Positions 54,650-64,000 of a stretch of 64,000 nucleotides of DNA are shown piece after piece. The notes below the pieces were generated by a model, which made no database searches, was not told the DNA's origin, and worked only from the letters and a program-made list of their open reading frames with translations. This DNA comes from Dermanyssus gallinae (lineage: Eukaryota > Arthropoda > Arachnida > Mesostigmata > Dermanyssidae): positions 309,001-373,000 of the forward strand of contig QVRM01001496.1 in NCBI GenBank assembly GCA_003439945.1. Direction: 5' to 3'. Within the stretch, counting starts at the first letter, position 1, and the number at the start of each line of letters is the position of its first letter. A program made the translations under genes and the position numbers.

Positions 54650-55145
54650 ATTTACGTGCAGTATTGCATCTAGTTGTCGACTCAGAGTGTTTGCTGGGAG
54701 GTCTTTTCACGGCGTATAAGAGGCTATTAGTGCCAGTTCTTTGTTATGGTATTCCTATATGGGGGATTTGTAATAGGGGTAGAACTTACAGGGCGGAAGT
54801 CGTTCAGAATGCTGCTCTTAAAACAATTTTCAACTTGCGTCGTATGGATTCAGTCCGTAAGTGTTTTCACGACGTCAGGCATTTGCTGCAAAAAAATATA
54901 CAGGGTAAAAATTGCTTTGCCTTTGTTTAAGATGCATAGGATAAGTTATTCCGGAAGATGCTCTATAGCAGTTGCTGGTCGGTGTACGACTCGGCTTACA
55001 ATGGATTTTCTAAGACCGATATCTCTAAGGGAGTCCACCTGTTATTCACACGTGTAAACTCTGCAGACTTTCGAAAGTTTGCGTGGCCACCTCAGTCAGA
55101 ATATTTATACCGCGAGGGACCGACTGAGCTCCTCCTTCTTTTTTA
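54650..55145 (+). pseudogene. CR1/Jockey-like ORF2 C-terminal fragment
   Basis: AYKRLLVPVLCYGIPIWG, VVQNAALKTIFNLRRMDSVR and, in a second frame, CTTRLTMDFLRP match the post-palm region of CR1/RTE-type RTs (Y..L..P.L.YG...WG, QN.ALR.IF..RR.DS). One frameshift near 54925. Catalytic blocks are absent. Confidence 0.7.
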
Positions 55146-55425
55146 ACGTTCTGACAACCACGTTTTAGACGCTCGTAATGGGCTAAGTTGCCTGTGGCAC
55201 GATGTCTTCTAAATGCATCTATCGTCATCGCGTTCTCGTTACTGGATTTATTAGGTTTTCTCCAGCATATGTATGTAGCAGCAGGGCAATGACAACCGCG
55301 TCCAAGAAATACAACCGCCAAGACCGGGGCTCGAACTCATGATTGTTTTGCTAACTATGGTTGCCACGGCAACGCCCAGTTCCAAACGGTGCGTTAGCCG
55401 CCCAAGCCACCGCCGCTACAAACAT
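55146..55425 (-). mobile_element. Second tRNA-like SINE family, one copy
   Basis: On the minus strand: GGCTTGGGCGGCTAACGC (A-box-like) and, about 70 bases on, GAGTTCGAGCCCCGG (B-box), then a body running to an AAAAAAG stretch near 55150. The wide spacing of the boxes suggests an inserted segment or tRNA intron-like piece. No target-site duplication found. Confidence 0.5.
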
Positions 55426-55460
55426 TTTGTGGGCTATATTTGACAGGAGTACCGACAGGC

Positions 55461-56150
55461 CATAGTTGCATGCAGATGACATTGGGGTCGCTCTTCAGGA
55501 CCTGGGTGCCATCAAGCGCATCACTTTATTAGTAGAGGTGTTTCTTCCTTCTTCTGTTGTTCTAAGGGGGCTGAAGAAAAAAGAAAAAAATTCTTTTTTT
55601 TGACGCTACACGGCGTGGTGTACCGCTGGCAACAACTGCCGCTGTGCCGCGTGTGGAATAAGATCTCAGTGTCGTACTAGCCGGTCAGGTTTCTTCTTCA
55701 GAGACGCATGCCAATGACGCATGCGAGAAAGGGGCATCAAGTAGGCGCAGCCTACGCGCATGTGGCCGACGCTTCGACCTTCACCCATGCCGCGTGTGGC
55801 GAGACGTGGTGGTGGTGGTGTGTTCGACTGCAGAGTCATATCGCACTCAGCCAGTAGTGCGTTCCTCTGGACGCCGCCGCCTAGAAAAAGGGGTCTGTCA
55901 GTTAGCCTATTCGGGGGTTCGGTTGCCCTATTCGAGCTTGTCCCAAAAGTGCTCACCGTCGTCTTCGTACTCATCTTCGACCGCAATCTTCTTTCAACTT
56001 CCGTCAACTCTTTCCGGTATCTAGGGCTTCAGCTTCATCATACTGGGACGATCGCAACTGCGCACATTGTCGTCACAGTGCGCACAGCCCTAGTCTCTTT
56101 TCATAAAGAGATTGTTCCAAGCCTGATGTATAATCTTGACAGAGTTTGAG
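55461..56150 (+). pseudogene. Decayed RT fragments of an APE-class LINE
   Basis: LHADDIGVALQDLGAIKRI near 55470-55530 carries the xADD catalytic box. After about 370 unrelated bases, VNSFRYLGLQLHHTGTIATA (about 56008-56065) matches the block that follows in such RTs (V..F.YLG......G....HI). The intervening sequence is probably an insertion. Confidence 0.55.
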
Positions 56151-56159
56151 AACACTTCA

Positions 56160-56750
56160 CTTTCTCGCCACACATAAATGACTGTGTGCCGCCGTTCACT
56201 ACCGCCGACGTGTCGCGCGACAGCCGCAGCGTCGCCACACAGTCATTGATGTATCATACACATCATTTATGTATAATCTGGACACCCCGCTGAAATATCT
56301 TAATCACTCCGCAGCCACAGCTCGCATTGCCATAAGTTTGGCACCAAAATGATAGTCATGGAATGTGCGTCTGTCTGAATGTGTTAGTTTAGGCGCTGTG
56401 AGTGGTCGTAGGGTATTGATTTTAGGGTATTTGGTGTGAAAGCTAATAAAAGAACTCCTTTTTTTGCGAATTCTGTTCTGAACGACTATGTCGCATCTTT
56501 TGGCCGGCGTCATATGTTCTTCGAGGGAAGCAGCACGAACACAACGGTGTGCTTAGTTTCTGCATAGGAGGACTAGTTGTCTCGCAATTGCACATTTTGT
56601 GCTCATATGTCGAGCAAAAACACCAGTGTCACAAGTTGCAGTAATTTCACTCTCACACCGAAACAAGACCAGGTTTCATTGGAACAAAAGGTTTGCCTCT
56701 CAAGACAAGCTTTAGAATTCTATATATCGCTCTCGGGAACGTTCTGGGAA

Positions 56751-56755
<5 letters not shown>
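56160..56755. mobile_element. Foldback family, core plus right arm
   Basis: The GC core (56194-56231) is flanked by GACTGTGTG and CACACAGTC. The right arm follows (ATAATCTGGACA, ACAGCTCGCATTGCCATAAG, GGTCGTAGGGT, TCGAGCAAAAACACCAGTG, TCACACCGAAACAAGAC). Only a short stub of left arm remains, so one arm was lost. Confidence 0.8.

Positions 56756-56784
<29 letters not shown>
56754..56784. repeat. (TA)n microsatellite
   Basis: About 15 TA units at the right end of the foldback copy. Confidence 0.95.
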
Positions 56785-56788
<4 letters not shown>

Positions 56789-56871
56789 TCCGCTTAGTGA
56801 TCGTACTTCAAAAAAATAGTTTAGTTTTAATGCAACCACAGAGTACACCATTAAGTACACCACATACCTCT

Positions 56872-56903
<32 letters not shown>
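56872..56903. repeat. (TA)n array split by mariner, left half
   Basis: About 16 TA units running directly into the left TIR at 56904. Confidence 0.95.
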
Positions 56904-58224
56904 CGAGGTGTGTTAAAAAAGTATCGCGATTTTTGAATTTTCGCGGGTTACGTATATTCGAATTTCGATTTTTTGTGGCGTTATGTTGGTACTCATGTCT
57001 CTCACTTATGCCGACAAGCTTGGCCATTTTGAATGTTCACTTAATTGTTGACAGCTGCTTTGCTTGCTTGTGTTTTGGATCGTCTTCGATTTTTACCTAT
57101 TCAAAAAAATGGATCAAAGAACCTGTATCAAATTTTGTGTGAAAAACGAAATTAAGTGCGCGGATGCATTCCGAATGTTGACTGTGGCATACGGAGAAGC
57201 TACCTTGGACCGAAGCAACGTTTATCGGTGGTACAAAATGTTCTCAGAAGGCCGAGAAGATGTGAACGACGAAGAGCGTGCCGGACGCCCGAGCACTTCA
57301 ACAACAGACGAAAAAATTAATGAAGTGGAGAAAATGGTATTGGCCAATCGTCGAATCACCGTTAGAGAAGTTGCTGAGGACCTAAACATATCGATTGGCT
57401 CGTGCCATTCGATTTTTATCAATGATTTGGGCATGAGACGGGTCGCCGCGAAATTCGTACCAAAATTGCTCAATTGCGACCAAAAACAGCATCGCATGAA
57501 CATTGCTAATGAGATGTTGGACTCTGTCCGCGACGACCCAAATTTGCTCCAGAGGGTCATAACTGGTGACGAATCGTGGGTTTATGGTTATGACGTGGAA
57601 ACCAAAGCTCAATCATCTCAATGGAAGCTGCCGCACGAACCAAGACCGAAAAAAGCGCGCCAAGTTCGGTCGAATGTGAAAGTTTTGCTGACAGTTTTCT
57701 TCGATTGCAGGGGCGTGGTGCATCATGAGTTCTTGCCACAGGGTAGAACGGTCAATAAGGAATATTACCTGCAAGTTATGCGCAATTTGCGCGAAGCAAT
57801 CCGCCAGAAACGCCCGGATTTGTGGAAGAACAAAAATTTGCTTTTGCACCACGATAACGCCCCTGCTCACACATCGTTGCTTGTGCGCGAGTTTTTGGCC
57901 AAAAACAACACACTAATGATGCCGCAGCCACCGTATTCCCCAGATCTGGCCCCCTGTGACTTTTTCTTGTTCCCTAAACTGAAGAGGCCCATGAAAGGAC
58001 GACGTTACGCTACGCTTGACGAGATAAAGACGGCATCGAAGGAGGAGCTGAACAAGATAAAAAAAAATGGTTTTTTGAAGTGCTTCGAAGATTGGAAAAA
58101 CCGTTGGCACAAGTGTATAATATCTTATGGGGATTACTTTGAAGGGGACAAAATAGATATTCATGAATAAATGAATAATTTTTGAAAAAAACACAAAAGT
58201 CGCGATACTTTTTGAACACACCTC

Positions 58225-58225
<1 letters not shown>
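56904..58225 (+). mobile_element. Intact mariner transposon, 1322 bp
   Basis: TIRs of 26 bp (56904-56929 and 58200-58225), starting CGAGGTGTGTT, with one mismatch, flanked by TA on both sides. The element contains a full transposase ORF and sits inside a (TA)n array. Confidence 0.96.
57109..58170 (+). CDS. Mariner transposase, intact, DD34D
   Basis: A 353-residue protein, normal length for mariner, that would cut the element out and insert it at TA. I start it at the ATG at 57109 (MDQRTCIKF), inside the longer open frame, because the family begins there and only non-ATG codons precede it. The N-terminal two thirds of residues 1-110 hold two helix-turn-helix units that bind the TIRs. FVPKLLN near 116 is the linker motif. 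Catalytic residues are Asp154 (ITGDESWVYG), Asp249 (HHDNAPAH) and Asp284 (YSPDLAPCDFF), 34 residues between the last two. The C-terminus WHKCIISYGDYFEGDK is complete. No promoter is evident; mariners usually rely on weak internal ones. Confidence 0.96.
   Translation: MDQRTCIKFCVKNEIKCADAFRMLTVAYGEATLDRSNVYRWYKMFSEGREDVNDEERAGRPSTSTTDEKINEVEKMVLANRRITVREVAEDLNISIGSCHSIFINDLGMRRVAAKFVPKLLNCDQKQHRMNIANEMLDSVRDDPNLLQRVITGDESWVYGYDVETKAQSSQWKLPHEPRPKKARQVRSNVKVLLTVFFDCRGVVHHEFLPQGRTVNKEYYLQVMRNLREAIRQKRPDLWKNKNLLLHHDNAPAHTSLLVREFLAKNNTLMMPQPPYSPDLAPCDFFLFPKLKRPMKGRRYATLDEIKTASKEELNKIKKNGFLKCFEDWKNRWHKCIISYGDYFEGDKIDIHE

Positions 58226-58254
<29 letters not shown>
58226..58254. repeat. (TA)n array split by mariner, right half
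   Basis: About 14 TA units immediately after the right TIR. Confidence 0.95.
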
Positions 58255-58258
<4 letters not shown>

Positions 58259-58344
58259 CTGTTGCATAAGCGCTAAGCTCTTTTGAACATCTTTACTCGT
58301 TAAAACCGTGGTCCATATATACGGCTTTACAAGCTGTATGTCCA

Positions 58345-58681
58345 GCCTACGTTGATATTTTTTTTATCAGGGAGGTGTCGGGGATGCATGATGTACATGC
58401 GCCACAACCAGCCTGCGTGACTAGTGTAGGACTCACATTCCCACTAAACTTGGATTCCTTCCCACCCACCCAGGCTCGGTATTACTTTGGCATTACTTCG
58501 AAGCCGTGGGAGAGGCGTCTCTGCCCTTCACCTCTACTCAGCTCTATCCCTCTCTCATCCCGCATGTCTACCTGAGGTTGGATAGGGGGTTACTGCCATT
58601 TTGTAAACCGTCCTGTGAGAGTGCGTCGAGATCATGAGGGCCCGGCTGCTCCCCCCTTTCTTCCCCCGCCTACGTTGATAT
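58345..58681 (-). mobile_element. R1-like LINE, 3' UTR-only insertion with TSDs
   Basis: GCCTACGTTGATAT at 58345-58358 and 58668-58681 bounds the insert. It is the reverse complement of the 3' UTR found at 52011-52343 and ends in a T8 stretch (A-tail on minus). Extremely 5'-truncated. Confidence 0.92.
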
Positions 58682-58684
58682 ATG

Positions 58685-60383
58685 GAACCTCTGTATAGAA
58701 CAGGGGTTTCGCTAAAAAGTGTAACCCTACTTTACAAAATAATTTGTCTTAAATATTAAAAAAAAATAACGCCTATTTTCCGCGTTACCCATCGCGCATC
58801 GGGATCAACCACAGCCATGTTACACTGTGACATTATCGTATGGTAGCTTTATATATGTGATACATATATAACTGTAACGACTGAGAATCATAAACTGGCG
58901 TGCAATGGAATTCGAATTAGGTAAAGTTCGGTCTTTTTAGCTGGTTTTATTGGCTCTGGTTGAGCATTGTTCTGCTGTTACATTCCTTTCCCGAAGAAAG
59001 CCTATTCAAGTTTAGTATGGGAAGACGTGATCTGGCCAAACGTGGACATGAGGGTATAGCGCATAGTCGATTCGATGGACAAGTGGGCTCAGTTATGTCT
59101 AATCTTCCTGCCCCTCGCACTGACAAGCCGTGAAGTAATAGCGGCCATAAACGTGCTGAAGGGAATTGCATAAGGGTTGGGATGTTTCATCCGTGAACGC
59201 TCAAAACCTCCAGCCGCCTGCCTTAGCTACCCTGTGTGACCGAAGGAAATACGTTAGCATACATTTATGTACAATGTTACGTACAACGTACTTAATATAT
59301 GTGATACAAAAATGGTCGCCAAGATCAGTTCCAACCGGTGACGTTGCAATGAACAATTCAAATCAGTGTCGCGTAACACCGGAATTATTGTGAATATGCA
59401 GCTGTGGCCAATGCATGTGCCTGGCGATGTTAAACGGCATAATTGCAGGAATTTGCATTGGGCCTGACAACTAAATCAGCTATTAAATATATATATATAT
59501 ATACGAGTCGGGTTTCATTCATTTCTATATATGCATTGGTACCAGTTGATCTCTTGACGTTGTTGACGTTACCTTTTCTCCTTTCCTTTTTGTATGACTA
59601 CTTTGTGGTGTCTACGTGTGTTGAAGTTGTTTATATTTTTTTAATAAACCTTACGCTGTTGAAAGCCATTCAGTTGTACTCTGTGGGATCCTCTACTACG
59701 TAGGCAGAAGATAACATTTTTCTGCTTACATATATATGCACTTGCGATTGATCGAGTTTTTCGGTCAGCGGAATTCCCACCGATGCTTGAGGCACGGGGC
59801 TTGTCTCGGGCTGACGGAGAACGGCCTGACGGTATGGCAATGATCTCCTTCGAGGCGGGGAAGCCTCTGAGGAGATGCCGCTGAGTCGGACTCATTTACA
59901 CCTTGTATGGTTCGATGCAGCGCATTTCAAAAGAGGCACGTGACCGAAGAGGGGTGCAAAGACGAAATGTCGTAAGCACTCTAGTGGTAGGAACGCGTGG
60001 AACTTTACATCGTTGCTTTTGAGCCGCTAGGTTCAATGGCGAAACTACGGCTTAATCGCATTTGCGCCAGACTAAGTAACACCATTGGAATCAAAAGATT
60101 GGACAAACTTTTTAGGAATGCATCTCAATTTTGGTCCAACAAGGCAACGCGACGGTAGGGTTGTTGGCGATATGGTTCAGTACTGAACTGACCCAAGCCG
60201 GCGACTGACGCAGATATACAAAGGATGTCTACAGAAACAAATATTTATTATTTAATTTTATGGTTACAGGAAAATGTGAGTAACTAACTACACTAGAGCT
60301 TTCTGAACTTAACTCAAGGCAGCCCCTCATTGTGCCCATAATGTCTACAGTCGTAAAGGACAACGTATTTAAAAAACGATGGC

Positions 60384-60385
<2 letters not shown>
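58685..60385. other. No gene seen
   Basis: A short (TA)n lies at 59486-59502. No exon, SINE or TIR recognised. Confidence 0.4.

Positions 60386-60387
<2 letters not shown>

Positions 60388-60422
<35 letters not shown>
60388..60422. repeat. (TA)n microsatellite
   Basis: About 17 TA units. Confidence 0.95.
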
Positions 60423-60426
<4 letters not shown>

Positions 60427-60587
60427 TGTCCCCTCTTCTATTGACATCTTGAAAACGATCGAGCAGTTTTTTTATTATCAACTCTTCTGTAAAAATCATA
60501 TTTCCTGACGACAAAGACGTGTTATAACCTATGTTGGCACCTACCATACATCCAAAATATGGATTGGTGTCAATTAATTTCTTAGCT

Positions 60588-60639
60588 CAGGTTTTATATT
60601 TTTCTAAGACTGTTGCCTCAGAAAAAAATATAAAACCTG
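60588..60639. other. 52-base hairpin
   Basis: CAGGTTTTATATTTTT pairs with its complement at the other end across a loop of about 17 bases. Confidence 0.6.
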
Positions 60640-61109
60640 TCACATGGGGTCATGCGTTGCCTCGATGAAAGATGATCTATGTCCCGTTTGCGACTGGGCG
60701 AGATCTCCATCACGGCTCTTGGCAAAGCATTTTTGGAAGGTCCGATCGTTTCCCGCAGATGATACGAATGATTCGAGAAGCTACATCAGCGTTGGCATTA
60801 GTTCGTGCAACAAAATTCTTTAAATTTGTACTTTAACATTTACCACTTTCCTGCTTTCTCAGAACTCAGGCAACTAAGTTTTGGCGCCAAAGCAAACCCC
60901 ACCGGCTGATACAGTAATAGACTCTCTATTATAAACGCGTAATCATTTCTTATGCCGATGTGCCAGAGGGCGCTGCAGTGGTCTATAGGACTGTGCCCTG
61001 CTCATGGTCATCAGCTACCGGCGTGTCGCCAGTTTAACTCCTGTTGTTGATCAAACTTGCTTTGAGTGATGCTTATCGGGAATAATTGCTAAAACCATAC
61101 CGTTAATAG
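60640..61109. other. No gene seen
   Basis: No recognised structure. Confidence 0.4.
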
Positions 61110-61140
61110 CCAGCAACCCTGCTGTAAAAAGGGTTGCTGG
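61110..61140. other. 31-base hairpin with 11-bp perfect arms
   Basis: CCAGCAACCCT, nine bases, then AGGGTTGCTGG. Confidence 0.65.
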
Positions 61141-61240
61141 AGAAACCCTAGATATCTCAGCATGTCGCCGCTCTAAGCGTGCCTAATATATAAATGTGAC
61201 ATTTGTATCTAGTCATGCGACTATGTGATTTGTCAAGCGA

Positions 61241-61251
61241 TTAATATATAT

Positions 61252-61308
<57 letters not shown>

Positions 61309-61334
61309 CATATATATATAAATATATATATATG

Positions 61335-61416
<82 letters not shown>

Positions 61417-61423
61417 TTTATAC

Positions 61424-61471
<48 letters not shown>

Positions 61472-61479
61472 ATATATAT
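61241..61479. repeat. Long imperfect (TA)n block
   Basis: About 240 bases of TA with regular AAATA, TTTATACATA and TGTA interruptions, the largest microsatellite in the window. Confidence 0.95.
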
Positions 61480-62328
61480 GAACACGCGACCAAGTGCGGC
61501 AGCAGCAGTTGCTCGGCGCAGACGTCGAGCTTAAGACGGATATTGGTGCAAAGTCAGTGTTAGCGTCCATACATCTCGGTCTGGTGGACGTCAGAAGGAA
61601 GGCCGTCAACCTTTCTTCCGTCGGGGCGAGATCACGCAATGATGTCGCCGGAGATCATCGCGTCGAACAGCGTTGGGCATGGCGCGATAACACCAGCAGC
61701 GCCAGCAACAGCAATCGCAGAAGCAGCCAGCACCGTTGACAGATACAGACTGACGAAGTCTAGCGCGGCGTAACTAGCAGCCCAGTTATAGGAGCGCAAA
61801 AATAATGCGAAATCCGTTTCGATCCCGGGAAGAGGGTCTGGGAATCTAAGAAGGAGGGGGTGATGGGCAGCCTTCAATTGGCGTAGTCGTATTCCCATCA
61901 TACATAAGGCTAGCCGCCAACCTAATGATATTTAGTGCAGCCCGCCTCGACCGCTTCAGCTTCATGTCAGGGTACTTCTGCGCCTTAGCAGCATCCAGCG
62001 TCGAAGAATAGAAGAACTTCATTCATTCGTTCAGTCGTTCCGGCGGGAGCAGCCATTGTTCCCAGTTGTTCAGGCGCAACCGCATTAAGACTCCGAAGGC
62101 AGGAAGAAGACGACAATTGTAGCCGATCCCAATCAGTGCTTTTGTGTTCAGCCTGCTTCAGTTGATCGGCAGAGCACATAGCGTAAAAACGAACCACCGA
62201 AGCGAGGACGATGTCAGGGGAAATCTTCACAGCGTCTTGGTGTCACTTCTCTTTATACTGACAGCGAATTCCCTCGTGCCATTTACAGAATGTGACGTTC
62301 TCCTCTCTTGCTATATCTCTCCGGTGGC
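61480..62328. other. GC-balanced repeat-free island, coding status unknown
   Basis: The minus strand has a TATAAAG at about 62252-62258 and, downstream, ORFs at 62230-61985 and 61901-61632, the latter with a hydrophobic stretch (LYLSTVLAASAIAVAGAAG). I found no splice pattern or homologous domain. It could be a host exon region or unknown element. Confidence 0.25.
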
Positions 62329-62364
<36 letters not shown>

Positions 62365-62381
62365 TGAGAGAGAGAGAGAGA
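62329..62381. repeat. (TA)n(GA)n compound microsatellite
   Basis: About 13 TA units followed by GA units with one GTGA break. Confidence 0.95.
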
Positions 62382-62394
62382 GAAATTTGAGAAG

Positions 62395-63760
62395 AACGCG
62401 ATCTGGAACCCATCGCTAATTTCCTTTTGCCTGTATATGACCTGTTTACCCTCAATATCACTACTTTTCTCAATACCCTTGCTCTTGCCCATTGCTGACT
62501 ATTCTAAACAATCTCTCTAGCTGCAAACAATATATTTCGATCCCACTTCGTTTTGACCCTTAGTGTCGTCTCCACCAGCTGCATCTGTTTAACCCATCTT
62601 TTATTTGCAGCATTTTTAATCCTAGTACTAAATCTTAACTTATTTTACACTGCCCCTAGTATAAAGTTTGACATCCCCCCTTCCATCTCAAGAAACTCCC
62701 TGGCGCAATTAAAACGGCAACCCAATGCAAATCTTATCACTTCTCGTTGTGTTGTTTCTAACTTCCTTCTTAACCCCGCGCTGTGGCCCAGAGGGGCATT
62801 AGCAAAGGTCAATCCTGGCACATACATGGCCTTCTATATATTCCTTGTTACCATATATATATTAAACCCCAGAGGCCCTTACTACTAACTGCATTTCTTC
62901 CCTTTTGAGCCTTCTTCCTACGTAATATATCTGCTTCCTCGAAATAATCATTCCCTGTAGTAATGTCACCCCAATATACTTGTACTGACTTTTATAATCC
63001 AGTTCCTTTCCCTGTGCTACAAGCTCCTTTTCCCCTCTAACCCCACGTTGAATAAAGTACTACTTCAATACTAAAATTGCTTTTCCCCGCTATTTCTCCA
63101 CATGCCTTCAACATTTATTGAACTTCGCTTGTGCCCCGCCATAGCACTACCATGTAAACATGCTTGTGCCTTGTATCAGCCCCTCTAAACGCATGCTATT
63201 AATCCTTCGCGCTATTCTCTCTATATACATCAAAACAATTACTGATGACAACGGACATCCCTGACTGATCTTCCCTAGTAACTATACTCTCTAGATTGTT
63301 GGGCTGCTATTATCAAACCGTGTTATTCCTGTCAATTTATCTTAGGAACTTCACGCAGCTTCTTTCAAAGCCTTTCTCGAACATAATTTGTCTACCCGCA
63401 ATAATAAATGTTTTTTAAGATTTAAAAACTTTGTCACACGCGTTTGTCTCCGCAATCTCGACGCTTCTACAACCTGACTTAATACAATAATATGATCATC
63501 TAGCCTATACCAGCTCCTAAATCCGCACTGTCATTCTCCGATTTTCCACTTGTATCTAGAAGACTCTGTACTCCACTTTGAAATACCTGTATAAATATTC
63601 AATATGCTTTAGGTGAAATTGTCATTGGTCGCCTATTTTGTTAAGTGCCACTATCTACATTCTCCTTGAATAGAAGGGAAACTCTTCCCTTGCGCCAACT
63701 CTCCGGGAGTCTGCCCCCTCTAACTGTATTATTAAATTGCTTCATTATATAATACACAAC
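62395..63760 (-). pseudogene. Decayed APE-class LINE reverse transcriptase
   Basis: On the minus strand, in broken frames: LPESWRKGRVSLLFKENVD, NRRPMTISPKAY (RT blocks 1-2), ISQGCPLSSVIVLMYIERI (the G.PLSP block), YKSQYKYIGVTLL (YLG block equivalent), then VPGLTFANAPLGHSAGLRRK and QREVIRFALGC (thumb). The xADD box is lost. The thumb wording resembles LINE proteins I recall from ticks, which is the main hint about the host. Confidence 0.75.
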
Positions 63761-64000
63761 TAAAGCCATAACTGTCTAACTCATTATTAGTCTATTGTTA
63801 CCCCACAAACCGTGGGTTTGTAATCTCGAGATTGTCATTGAGTAATGGAGACCGAATGGTAGAGAATCGCGACCTTGGTAACATGTTGCCCGAGGGGCAG
63901 AAGAGTATCTTTCATTTTATATCTCGCGAATATTGCTGGCAAGATATCAATCGCTATTAGGTGTAAATGCAGTGGAATATTAGAGACAGGCCTTTAAAAC
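63761..64000. other. No gene seen
   Basis: Edge of window. The decayed LINE may continue leftward in its own orientation, beyond the end. Confidence 0.4.

Noticed and set aside
57064..57108. Upstream extension of the mariner transposase frame
   Set aside because: It begins at TTG with no ATG; the family start and the ATG at 57109 give the normal length.
61213..61485. ORFs made of Ile-Tyr repeats
   Set aside because: Translation of (TA)n microsatellite, not a gene. The same holds at 36500, 37170, 40410 and similar places.

Overview
This window looks like intergenic or intronic DNA from an animal nuclear genome, most likely an arthropod. It has no operon-like packing. It is dense in microsatellites, chiefly (TA)n and (TAA)n, and full of decayed and intact transposons typical of invertebrates: mariner elements, non-LTR retrotransposons of the APE and RLE classes, tRNA-derived SINEs and foldback/MITE elements. 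The decayed reverse transcriptase at the right edge resembles, from memory, LINE proteins common in ticks and mites, so an arachnid is a weak guess and not a result. I found no rRNA gene, canonical tRNA gene, CRISPR array or viral gene.

Left part (1-20 kb). A low-copy segment at about 290-1445 recurs, diverged, at about 13740-14300. A 5'-truncated R1-like LINE with clean target-site duplications lies at 2101-2783. The main feature is a minus-strand, apparently intact two-ORF retrotransposon (about 3445-8410). ORF1 is a Gag-like protein with three CCHC knuckles. It overlaps by ATGA an ORF2 carrying reverse transcriptase and a C-terminal restriction-like endonuclease, with no APE domain. Two decayed relatives follow at 11116-12005 and 16020-16740; the first ends directly in (TAA)n. 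A separate R2-like RLE element, broken by frameshifts and stops, occupies about 17790-19830.

Middle part (20-45 kb). Mostly AT-rich DNA without genes, with SINE copies, a broken mariner (25542-26797), and a foldback family whose best copy (33504-34505) has arms of roughly 0.45-0.5 kb around a GC-rich core. CR1-like LINE pieces are scattered through it, including a PHD finger and an endonuclease fragment. One stretch, 24121-24476, looks like a host promoter and first exon: a hairpin, a TATA box, a leader, and an ATG followed directly by GTAAGT.

Right part (45-64 kb). Two nearly identical copies of a second mariner: one broken (48790-50109) and one with an intact 353-residue transposase and 26-bp terminal repeats, sitting inside a (TA)n array (56904-58225). 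There are two more R1-like insertions with target-site duplications, three SINE copies, LINE fragments, a tandem duplication (52901-53380), a 240-bp (TA)n block and a decayed APE-class RT. The intact elements could be mobile. Many of the rest are parasitic copies landed in or next to TA-rich repeats.
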